Source: Apostichopus japonicus (lineage: Eukaryota > Echinodermata > Holothuroidea > Aspidochirotida > Stichopodidae). Taken from it: DNA of 64,000 nt. A model generated the notes under the pieces. That model searched no databases. It was given only the letters and a program-made list of their open reading frames with translations, and was not told where the DNA came from. The translations under genes and the position numbers were made by a program. Location of the stretch: positions 24,980,876 through 25,044,875 of the forward strand of contig NC_092567.1 in assembly GCF_037975245.1 (NCBI RefSeq), in the 5' to 3' direction. Position 1 is the first letter of the stretch, and the number at the start of each line of letters is the position of its first letter. Positions 1-25,340 of this stretch are shown in pieces.

Positions 1-1014
1 TTGACACACTGTGATACCACATACTTGTGATAATTGAATAACACTAGTATCACAATATTATATAAATGTATTGTGGTTCTGGCATAGCGCCACCACTTAT
101 ACTGTGCTTGACAATAAAGACCACTCGTACACTGGCAGCCATCTCTTAAGCCTCTTTATTTACCCGAATAGCCTTTCCAAGTGAATCTTATAACTAGTAT
201 CGTAAATTAAACCATCCCATCCATCTAATGGATGAGGAAGTGGTAATCTTAGGGCCTGGCCACATTCTTAGTCAGAGGTTAAGTCGAAGGCACCTCTGTC
301 CAACACTATTGCAGTGTTGTAGCAGTTGAAGTCAGGGTTGCACAGATGAATTGAAAAGAGTTGTATGCAGCCATCTTAAGTCGATTTTAGTTACAGCCTT
401 TTATTTTAAACTTTGAGCAAAGATGTGATATTTGAATCAAATAATGTATTTCACCCAAATTGTCTTGGTAGTAGAGATATATTGCTTTTGATTTAATATG
501 TCCAGAATATTATACCAAACATAGGTCTTAATTCACTTGAACAATGCAAAATCCAAACTAAAGCATGAGCACTTTTATGTTCAACTGCTCTGCAAGAGTT
601 AACATCAAAGAAAAACACTCTGTACATCTGCCTTGTATTTATCCCCTTTTCATTGAGCTTTCACTTTATTCGATGAAACCCTTCCTGTTACTATTCTGTC
701 AATGTTGTGTTATCAATTGTCTGTGGTAACATGGCTGACAATTGTAGTAAAGTGATTTTGAATAACACTGTAAATTCTGCAATTCAGAACTTGAAGTATT
801 AAATCATTTTTATTTCCAGACATTAATGATAGCTTTAACAGGCAGAATATATTGATATGCGAATTTCAGTTTACACCACTGAGCTTTTCTTCATAAAAAG
901 ATATTTTGTGGGGATGGAGGTTTATACCTCACTTGTCAAATTTACGATTTTCCAGCGTTTCGAATTTGAATTGTTACAACACTTTTAAATAAATCTCACA
1001 TTGGTTTCAGTTCC
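1..1014. other. Upstream stretch, no gene recognised
   Basis: AT-rich sequence with no recognisable exon, RNA or named repeat. It lies upstream of the EEP-family terminal exon at 1706, so part of it is presumably intron of that gene, but I could not find an upstream exon with matching family motifs. Confidence 0.4.
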
Positions 1015-1614
1015 CAGGGGCGTAGTCAGGATTTTCAAAGTTGTAGACATGACTATCTGAGCGGAGTGCCACCATCGGTTGGCGTGGAGCGTTCAAGAAA
1101 ATCCCCCCAGGTGGCCGGAAACGGCCCTTCCCGAGTGTTCATTCTGGTTCCCTGGCCTCTTGCTAACTTGAGACACCTCATTCAATATCACTTTTAAACC
1201 CCCAAAAAATAATACGTAATTAAATACTACATAATGTTTTTAAAATTAGCAAGGTACATGTACAGAATAGTCTTAACTTTCAACTTCTGATACTTGTAGA
1301 TACAAAGATAGGCCATAAATGTCTTTGATACAACTATAGCTAGTAAATGTTTAAGTTAGCCTAATAATTTGGCGGGTAGAGTGTTGAATGAAACGGCACG
1401 CGATAGAAATGACAGCCTAGATGACAGAAGAATAGGTCACCTAATTTAGCCATATCTTTGCTACGTTCATTTCAATAGTTTTTCCTGTCTAAACTCTTAA
1501 ACTCGTCCAGCAAGCTTATGGATTTGAATTATAGTTATTTTTAAAAAAAAAGATAACTTGGCCAAAAAAAGTGTAGGCCCGGGCCTACAGTGCTACATAC
1601 TGGCTACGCCCCTG
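1015..1614. mobile_element. hAT-like MITE in an intron
   Basis: The left end reads CAGGGGCGTAGTCAGG and the right end reads CTGGCTACGCCCCTG, an inverted pair typical of non-autonomous hAT-like elements. The flanking 8-mers (tcagttcc and gtcgatcc) match only partly, so the target duplication is not clear. Inside, near 1052-1095, is a ~40-bp GC-rich module that recurs at 32.5-33.3 kb and, inverted, at 35.06 kb. No transposase is encoded. It ends about 90 bp before the 3' splice site of the next exon. Confidence 0.65.
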
Positions 1615-1705
1615 GTCGATCCCTACTATTGTAGTACAAGTTTTTCTTGTCTGTGTTACTTCTGTTTAATTAATCTTGGTTCTCTCTCTCTCTTTTCTTT
1701 TCTAG

Positions 1706-2068
1706 GGATCAGAACCTTCCTTCACAGAATATACAGATCCATCCGGTAAGGCTTGGCTACAGATGCAGAAAAATTCAAACTCACCAACTTCCTCCAAGAT
1801 GACAGCCAATAGAATAGAAGCTGACGAAGACACTGTGAGAAGATGGTCAAAAGTCAAACCAATCGCTAGCAATAAAATTCTCACGCCTCCATCCCAACGA
1901 AGAACTCTAGACTACATCTGGTTTGGTTCAAACCATCTCGTTTGTGAAAGGGTTCTAAAGATTGTAAAAGCCGAAGCCATAGAACCCCATTGGGCTTGTC
2001 CGAATGTTGAATTTCCTTCCGACCATATGCTTATCAGAGCAGTTTTTACATGGAAAGAATTGATATGA
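1706..2068 (+). CDS. Terminal exon of an EEP-fold (CCR4/nocturnin-like) nuclease or phosphodiesterase gene, partial
   Basis: A pyrimidine tract ending tttctag precedes an open frame from 1706 to a TGA at 2066-2068, about 120 residues. Upstream exons were not found. The C-terminal half carries the closing motifs of the endonuclease/exonuclease/phosphatase fold: TLDYIWF, and later FPSDHMLIRAVF, in which the Ser-Asp-His triad supplies the catalytic histidine. The order EPSFTEYT, then a gap, then LDYIW, then PSDH, resembles nocturnin, ANGEL, CCR4 and PDE12 C-termini, which act on RNA or dinucleotide phosphates. About 45 residues between the first two motifs are low-complexity and Ser/Lys-rich. 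A Met at 1763 opens a shorter frame, but the conserved EPSFTEYT upstream argues for an internal splice site as the true boundary. An ATTAAA near 2080 could serve as poly(A) signal. The family is fairly sure; the subfamily is not. Confidence 0.65.
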   Translation, partial: GSEPSFTEYTDPSGKAWLQMQKNSNSPTSSKMTANRIEADEDTVRRWSKVKPIASNKILTPPSQRRTLDYIWFGSNHLVCERVLKIVKAEAIEPHWACPNVEFPSDHMLIRAVFTWKELI

Positions 2069-2439
2069 AATTAAGTTATAATTAAAGAAAATCTATGCAA
2101 TACTAAATGAAATTATCTTCTTTTTTTTTTACTTGCATCTGAGTGTATCATGTATTTTCCCTTTTTGGATGGCAATCGTTGATCAATGTTTAAAAGCATG
2201 ACTTGGTGATATTTTTTACCTCAGCTGATCTGTGCCCCTTGGTCTCTTGTGATGCCATTCTATTAGACTGGTATGGGTACAGTTACATGTACGTTACCCA
2301 TTAAAGAACTATGATAGAAGTCACATAGAAGTCACCAAAAGAAGAAGCAAACCCTACATCAGTATGTGTTGTTTTGTGATGAGAAGAGGATGGTGAACTA
2401 AATATAAAACCAAGAGGAAACAGAAACTATCATGATAAT

Positions 2440-2815
2440 GTAAGTAGCTCATCAGTGTGGGCCCCAAAGGTTTACCTGAAAATAGTTCCTTAATGGGTAA
2501 ACCCCCTAACCCACCCCCCTCAACACCCACCCCCTCAACCCTTATCTAAGTAGCGCATCAGTGTGGGCCCCAAAGGTTTACCTGCTAATAGTTCCTTAAT
2601 GGGTTACGGTTAACTCCAAACCCCCCCCCCTCCCTCAACCCTAATGTAAGTAGCTCATCAGTATTGGCCCCAAAGTTAAGCGTGGTATTAGTTCCTTTAT
2701 GGGTTAGAGTTGACTCCCTACCCCCCCCCCCCCCAACCCTAATGTCAGTTGCTCATCAGTGTTGGCCCCAAAGTTTAATGGGATAGTAGTTCCTTAATGG
2801 GTTAGGGTTACCCTA
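2440..2815. repeat. ~100-bp minisatellite, four copies, with telomere-like motif
   Basis: Four imperfect direct copies begin with (g)taagtagctcatcagt, followed by ggccccaaag, tagttccttaatgggtta and a C-rich stretch with CCCTAA or AACCCTAA. Copies start near 2440, 2548, 2645 and 2744. The same family recurs at 25.04-25.34 kb. Confidence 0.8.
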
Positions 2816-3209
2816 ATGCAGACCTGTCAACCTGGTTTGGCTCCAAAATAGGGAGAATAACATTTTTCAGGGCCAAAAAAATAGGGAGTATAAGGGGAAA
2901 ATATGGAGGTTGGTCATTTTCAACTGAAATGATATAAAATTTATATAAATACTCCTAAATAAGTAGTCTACAGTACCGCTCACGTATAACTGGGCATGTG
3001 TACGCGCACAGGATCGTATAAACAAGTACAATCGCGTATAAACTCGTTGACAAATTGCCGCGTAGACACTTGTATAATCCCTGTACGAGTTTATACGCAG
3101 GAAATGCTATTGTGCTCAATGAATAGGGATTAAAGTCGCCGAAAGAATTGGTGAGATGTTTGAAACATCCGTTTCTTAAATCACAGTTTAAGACATGATA
3201 TTCACCTAA

Positions 3210-3332
3210 ATAAAATAAAACTGTTAGCAAACTGCTTATCCACTAGAGAGCCTGTGTAATAGAATGCATAAAAGTAAGTTGGCCTGACGTTTCGATCCTA
3301 GCAGGATCTTGTTCAGAGGCTAAATGACAAGT
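3210..3332 (-). mobile_element. Penelope-like element terminal fragment with degenerate hammerhead-like motif
   Basis: On the minus strand the order is CTGAACA, then a perfect GATCC/GGATC stem with a short loop, then GAAACGTC. This is the hammerhead ribozyme core layout known from Penelope-like element terminal repeats (CUGAUGA, stem II, GAAA). The CUGAUGA box is altered here, so self-cleavage is doubtful. A copy at roughly 90% similarity by eye lies at 24.77-24.89 kb in the same orientation. No reverse transcriptase is attached. Confidence 0.55.
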
Positions 3333-3661
3333 AACAGGACAGTAACAGAAGGGACAAAAACATGCACAGAATGCAGACAGGTTAATGAGCACGGTGAACA
3401 CAATGAAATGGATGAAAGGGGATTATAAGTGGACAAGGGATGGAGAGAAGAAAGCTTCAGGGGAAGAGGAGAGGTAGGAGATAAACAGTGGAGGGACAAA
3501 GAGAGGATTAAAGGAACAGGGTAGGGAATAAACTGGAGAGGGACAAAGACAGAAAGGTGTGGAGAAAAAAAAAGGAGGGTAAGAGAGCTATGAGAAGATA
3601 AGTGAAGGGGGGGGGACAAGGGGAGAAGGAGTGGGGACAGAAGAAAAGTTAGTCATAGAAC
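3333..3661. other. Purine-rich spacer
   Basis: About 330 bp of strongly A/G-biased sequence on the + strand (gggacaaag, gaggagaggtaggag, several G runs) between the Penelope-type fragment and the TTAA MITE. Open frames on the minus strand here are products of the pyrimidine bias (Ser/Leu/Pro-rich) and are not genes. Confidence 0.6.
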
Positions 3662-3665
3662 TTAA

Positions 3666-4032
3666 AGAGTGTGAAGACTCGCGCAAAAAGAAACGTCTAA
3701 TGCCGGTAATCTTACCTAGTTTCGTATGATGTGTAATAGAAGTGTTAGACACCACCATCGATCCCAGAAAATACACACACACAGCTTGCTACCATCGGTA
3801 ATTATACACTAGTGTACAGTCAGTACATACAGCTGCGGTCAATACCCACAGCACAGCGTACAAACAATACAGCGATGGACATGTCAGGTCCAGCTAAAGT
3901 TAACAAGGTATCACGTTTTATTACTGTACTGTCTGCATTTTGTAGCGGCACGAACAAAACGTCACTTGCAAGCAACGGAAAGTGAACTTTTTCAGATGGC
4001 CGCACGCGGTTTTGGGCGAGTCTTCAATACCT
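3666..4032 (-). mobile_element. piggyBac-type MITE (TTAA flanks), copy 1
   Basis: A 367-bp element flanked on both sides by TTAA (3662-3665 and 4033-4036), with inverted ends AGAGTGTGAAGACTCGC and GCGAGTCTTCAATACCT. TTAA is the piggyBac target duplication. The whole element recurs in inverted orientation at 21349-21704. It has no coding capacity. Confidence 0.75.
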
Positions 4033-4036
4033 TTAA

Positions 4037-5057
4037 TTAATTAATTGTCTCATGCGGTTAAGCTGATAGTACAACGTTTGCAGGAGTTTGTGAAAGAGTG
4101 ACAGCGTTGCAATATATACTTATACATTAATTGTGTTATGTCAATGAGGATGATGCTGCAGTAACGACGGGTGATGATGTATCCAAATTATATTATTTAT
4201 AATAATTTGTAATGACAGATGAATATTTTTTAATTATTAATAATTATTAATTATTTACTAGTAGTTATTAGAAATTATTAATAATCTGGTATAGTAAACT
4301 ATATGTGGCTCTCAACAGCCATGTCTGTTTGGCGTTCCATAAAGTAAAGGTTTATCCGATTATGCCTATGGTATTATGGCATGGCTTTTTTATTTGCTAG
4401 ATTTGCCGCGAAATGTGAAATTAAGACCTTGTTTTTACTGTACGACCAAATTCGGCCTATACTAGGCTAGACTCACAGAAATGTGTCCAGACTCTAAAAA
4501 TTGTTGCCACATTATTAACGCAGACGCAATCGTGAAAAGGGGAGTGTTTGATTTTAATCGACACTATAAAGTTTGTAATGGCATTGTAAGAAGACCTGAA
4601 TGTTCTAAAAACTCCGTGCTGAGTCGCTTACTGGGTGTCACTAGTGTTACTGTAGTTACGCTGTCTTCCAACCAGTGAGTCCCTGGACAGTTAACTAATT
4701 AATATAATAAGGTTAAGGTTAGTGTAACATTGCGATAAATATTGTCGATAGCCTGAGCTATAGTATAGGCTATATGAGTTTGAGCTCCCTAATCAATATC
4801 ATGCCAAACCAGCGTAAAATAAATCGTGAATTTTTTTGTGTGCTGTAAACAATTGGGTAGAAACAGTGCAGCTACAACCTACAAGTAGCATACTACAACT
4901 TAGCTGGCAAAGATGTCAATTGTGATACTGCAGTGTAAGTGTAAGTTACAGTACATAAATACAGTCTGTTTATCTATACAGTCTGTATTATCATCTTTAT
5001 TACAGATGCATTATGTGACATTTATTGACAATCACAAAAACCAAGATTGAACACTGA
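4037..5057. other. AT-rich spacer
   Basis: AT-rich DNA with strings of taattattaat near 4230-4280. A 65-codon open frame at 4481-4678 has no family features that I recognise and no visible splice partner. Nothing else is supported. Confidence 0.5.
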
Positions 5058-5790
5058 CTAATTGCTTTATGCAGATGAAAGTGCCAGTTTGTTCTCCCAC
5101 AAGAGCGCCAGGGTGATTTTCCATAGACTTGGAGAGGCCATTGAAGTGTGTAGAGACTGGTTTAATGACAACACTCTCTCAATCAATGTTGAGAAAACTG
5201 AATTAATTCTTTTTGGTACTGATAGCATGCTCAAAAAAGCTGGTGACTTCAAAATTACTACCAGTGGCAACTATTCCATTTCTGCTACTAATGTTGTCAA
5301 ATATCTTGGTTTCTTAATCGACAACCGTTTGAGCTTAAACGAGAAGGCTATTGATGGTATTAAAAAGGCCAATGCGAGGCTCCATTTTCTGTATCGCCAA
5401 GCCAGTTGCCTGAATCAACGAGGCAGAAGACTGCTATGCATGGCCCTTATTCAATGTCTTTTTTAATACTCTTCTTCTTGGTACACAGGCCTCAATTAAA
5501 ACTCATAAAAAGAAGCTTCAAATTACACAAAATAAAGTGGTTCGCTACATACTTATGCAAGGCCCAAGATTCCATGTTGGGCAGGAGGAAATTTCACCAA
5601 AACCTCTGTTATTCATAATCAGGGTACTCTTCAAGACATCACAATTTCTATGTTATTGATTCTAAGGGTGGTGTTAGCTCTACTTTCTACTTCACGGCAA
5701 TTCAGGATTGGAATGCTCTTCCAAATCATATTAAATCCATCAAGCCTTCTAGTCATTTTAAAGCTGAGTTAAGGATCGCATTTCATCTAA
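5058..5790 (+). pseudogene. Broken non-LTR retrotransposon reverse transcriptase (3' part)
   Basis: The frame opens with LLYADES, a variant of the reverse transcriptase catalytic YADD box in which the last Asp is Glu. It is followed by NTLSINVEKTELILFG and VKYLGFLIDNRLS, the usual thumb-side motifs of Jockey/CR1/L2-type LINEs. The frame breaks near 5466, and after an apparent internal deletion the element resumes around 5640 with a C-terminal signature containing FYFTAIQDWNALPNHIK. The N-terminal RT motifs and endonuclease are absent. It is a dead, 5'-truncated copy. Confidence 0.8.
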
Positions 5791-7451
5791 TATGGTGTGT
5801 GGGGGGAGGGGAAGGCACTTTTCAGAAATATGTGCGTGTTTAGAGTTTAGTTGTTGGTTTTATTGGAATTTACCAGTGAAAGTGCAATTTTTTCACTAGG
5901 GCCCCATAACCCCCATTGGAAATAGGCCGACGTTCTGTCAGCCAAATGGGTTTAGCTCCTGTTACTCTTTTTGTTCTTTTCAATCTGTTACGTTCTATCA
6001 TACATGTCTTTTTCGTATAAATTTGAACAATCTGAGTGTGAATAAAAAAACAAGACATTTATGATTTTACAAATAAAATTAACAAAGCCTAGGACTTCAG
6101 GATTTGGCAATTCCTCGGCCCTATAACTCATGACTTTGATTGGAGTCATGTTACCTTTGTCATTCAATAAAATGAAACTGCGACAAAAAGCTCATAGGCT
6201 TTGAGTCAGTGCTGTCACTTGTTAGTTAATACATTGCAAAGCTGTAAGAAATCAAGTATTCTGTATAAGCCTACAGTACTCATATAACAAATTGCTTGCA
6301 TCATCTAAAATAAATAAATTTTCAAAAGTTTGAAATCCATTAGACACCACCTTTTTCTCGCATCATATGTTTTATAAAACTTCCCAAACAATTTGGCTTT
6401 TTTGGTTATGAGCAAAAACCCTAAAGCTTAAATTCTAACTTGAATGATTGAATAAAACAGTACACAGGCTCTTACAGCCTATAACCTGAGCAGGAACCAG
6501 TGTCGTTTGCAAAAGTTTTCATTCTAACATTTCATAGGATGAATAAAATTGTGTTTTCACTTAGGAAAGCCTACCGTAGGCAGTATGAACTGTTTTTGCT
6601 AACACAACACCACTATCTCTTTTCTTTTTCTTGCACAGAATTCCAAGAATAAATTAAAATCTTGAAAGTGAGGTGAGAGTCATGAGACTGGTCATCACGT
6701 GAAATATAATTATGACCTTTACAGGCAGACCACCACTCAAGCCTCAACTGAGGGAGGAATTTGCAGGTACAGGATTATGATGCTCAAAATGTTGTTTAAA
6801 CCTGTGATGGAATTAAAGAATTACATGATACTTTAAAACCATCATAGATATACAGTAGGCTGATTTAATATTACATGCTGAAACTGAAAGGTCTATCAAG
6901 AGTTGCTTGAAGTAACGAACTTACTCTAGTTGCATAATTTCTAACTTTGAAATTACTCCCCTAGTATATTAAGAATGATCAAATTAGACGATTATTTAAC
7001 GCCAATATTAGTAAAACTTTTACTGGAACTAAAAAGTTGCAGTTTCAATGACTTGATTGTCGTGGATCATTGTTTTTCTTGTTGTGAGTATTATTTTGGA
7101 GTCCTGAGCACTGGAGAATTTATAAGGATATTAGTGTCAATTCACACAAATTTATGGTATAGATCAGGGATGTATACTTTTTTTTTTTTTTAATTTGTTG
7201 AACATTAAACTAACTAATGCAACTACTGACAACATATTTTGACTTGTGTATTAGTTTAAAATTGGTTCAATTGTTGTTAAGGTTTGTAGGTGAAAGCTCT
7301 TTGGGTTTGTTTCCAAATGGAATCATGCATACTTACTGTAGTAAGCAAAACTATTATTAAAAGTGTGGTCAAAATGCCCAGTACTACTGTTCCACCAACA
7401 AAGCCTACTAGAGAAGAGAGTACTGTCAATTTATTGGTTTTGTTTTCTCAG
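5791..7451. other. Region upstream of the first recognised MCM9 exon
   Basis: The MCM9 initiation exon should lie in or beyond this stretch. The first recognised exon begins with the last two bases of a split codon, so a start codon must come from upstream. I looked for a short ATG-containing exon with a donor in the right phase and could not choose one. Otherwise this is AT-rich DNA. Confidence 0.4.
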
Positions 7452-23594
<16,143 letters not shown>

Positions 23595-24306
23595 TCATAA
23601 TAGAAAACAGAAAAGATGATATTATTGAGAAATGGGTAGTGTTTTGGACTGGTTTGACCAAGACTTGTAGCTTTGTTGAATCACATAACATAGAGAGAAG
23701 TGATAATGGATGGGGAATTACAAAGCCAACTTCAGTTTAGCTTTAAGTTAATTTCAAAATGACAGCATGATATTATTTTCACTTTATCGCTAAGTCATAA
23801 TGGATACTGTTTTTAAATTTCCTATATTTGTATGACCAAATAATTCATGTGTGGACTTGTCATTGGGAAGTCTGGTTATGTTTAATATTTTATCATGTGT
23901 TAGTCAAAGCTATTCTTCAAAAATGTGTACAATTTGAAAAGTGCCTTTATCAAATATATATCTATATCTGTATACATGTTTGCTAGTTGTTATATTTTAT
24001 TTCTTTTTATTTCTTTATACAAATTTTGGGTTGGGGTTGGGGGATGCAGGGAGAGTAGGGTTACACTGAAAATATACTGTCATTTATTATTTTTTCTATT
24101 TAGGCCGAGGTTGGGGGTGAAGGGAGGGTAGGGGAAACAATTTTCAGTCTTTATTATCCCTGAAATGAAACCCAAGAAACTCCTATTCAGTATCTCGAGT
24201 ATGCGTCTATGCCATATGAACCCATTTCATATATATGTATCGTAATATTTGAGCACTTGAAACACTATGTTCTTTCGCGGTTTATTCCAGGTCACATAAA
24301 CTCATG
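23595..24306. other. Probable MCM9 3' UTR and downstream spacer
   Basis: AT-rich sequence after the MCM9 stop. I see no canonical AATAAA in the first 700 bp, so the polyadenylation site is undefined. A ttgggggt/agggtagggg motif occurs twice (24015-24060 and 24105-24135). Confidence 0.4.
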
Positions 24307-24308
24307 TA

Positions 24309-24472
24309 CGGTGGCTTAATACGGACATAAGAAAGAAGTGTCCCCAAATATCAACATTTTGACTTTTACAGTCAAAATTGTGATAAAGAATATCAAAATT
24401 TTGACATAAAAAATCTAAATTTTTAGATTTGAGGACTTTTTTTTTGTTTCCTATGTCCCTATTGTGCCACCG
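24309..24472. mobile_element. Tc1/mariner-type MITE (TA flanks), copy 1
   Basis: Ends CGGTGGCTTAATACGGACAT and TGTCCCTATTGTGCCACCG are inverted repeats and each is bordered by TA. The inside is AT-rich with repeated caaaattttgac. A shorter relative lies at 40586-40690. Confidence 0.75.
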
Positions 24473-24771
24473 TACCCATTGCGCTTCCATGCATAGGCTA
24501 AAATACAAAAATATTATCTCCCGAATGTGTGTATGAAGTACGCATCAGCCGACGAACATGCCTGTGCAGTATCATTTCTTGAAGTAACCAATATCACTGA
24601 AGGATTTCGTGATTTTATGCTACTTGGTGATGGGCCAATAACTGTTTTCGGTGCGGAGAAGTTTGCTGGTAATTACACTACGTCCCTGTGGTACCCGTGT
24701 ATGTAATCTATGATGTGTTATCATATGTATACCGGCCCACACACACGCGCAACCTAACACATAATATATTA

Positions 24772-24891
24772 AAATAAAACTGTTACCTAACTGCTTATCC
24801 ACTAGAGAGCCTGTGTAAGAGAATGTGTAAAAGTAAGTTGGCCTGACGTTTCGATCCTAGCAGGATCTTCTTCAAAGGCTATATGACAAGC
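24772..24891 (-). mobile_element. Penelope-like terminal fragment with hammerhead-like motif, copy 2
   Basis: Matches 3210-3332 in the same orientation. On the minus strand TTGAAGA precedes the GATCC/GGATC stem and GAAACGTC. The first core box differs from the hammerhead consensus, so ribozyme activity is doubtful. Confidence 0.55.
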
Positions 24892-25040
24892 ATAATATAT
24901 TAATATATGAACACCTGCTCTCATTATGGGCATGGTTGGAGCACCATTTTCAAAGCCTCCTTGTGTTACAAAGTAAACATTGTAATCAATAAATGAAAGC
25001 ATAACGACAATTGAGACGCAAGATTTTGTCTTTACTATTT

Positions 25041-25340
25041 GTAAGTAGCTCATCAGTATGACCCCCAACATTTAACCTGCTAATAGTTCCCTAATGGGTT
25101 AGGGTTGAGCCCCTACCCCCACCCCCAACCCTAATGTAAGTAGTTCATCAGTATGACCCCAACGTTTAACCTGCTAATAGTTCTTTAATGGTTAGGGTTA
25201 ACCCCTAACACTGGCCTGCAATACTAATGTAAGTAGCTAATCAGTATTAACCCCCTAACACTGGCCTGCAATACTAATGTAAGTAGCTCATCAGTATGAA
25301 CCCCAAAGGTTAGCCTACTAATAGTTCCTTAATGTATTGA
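25041..25340. repeat. ~100-bp minisatellite, second locus
   Basis: Imperfect copies of the family at 2440-2815 (taagtagctcatcagtatga, tagttccctaatgggttagg, caaccctaatg), starting near 25039, 25135, 25225 and 25279. The last two include a duplicated ctaacactggcctgcaatac block. Confidence 0.8.

Noticed and set aside
3320-3782. Ser/Leu/Pro-rich minus-strand proteins
   Set aside because: Products of a purine-rich + strand and of the TTAA MITE.
4481-4678. A small Cys-containing protein gene
   Set aside because: 65 codons without domain, splice context or conservation evidence; left unassigned.
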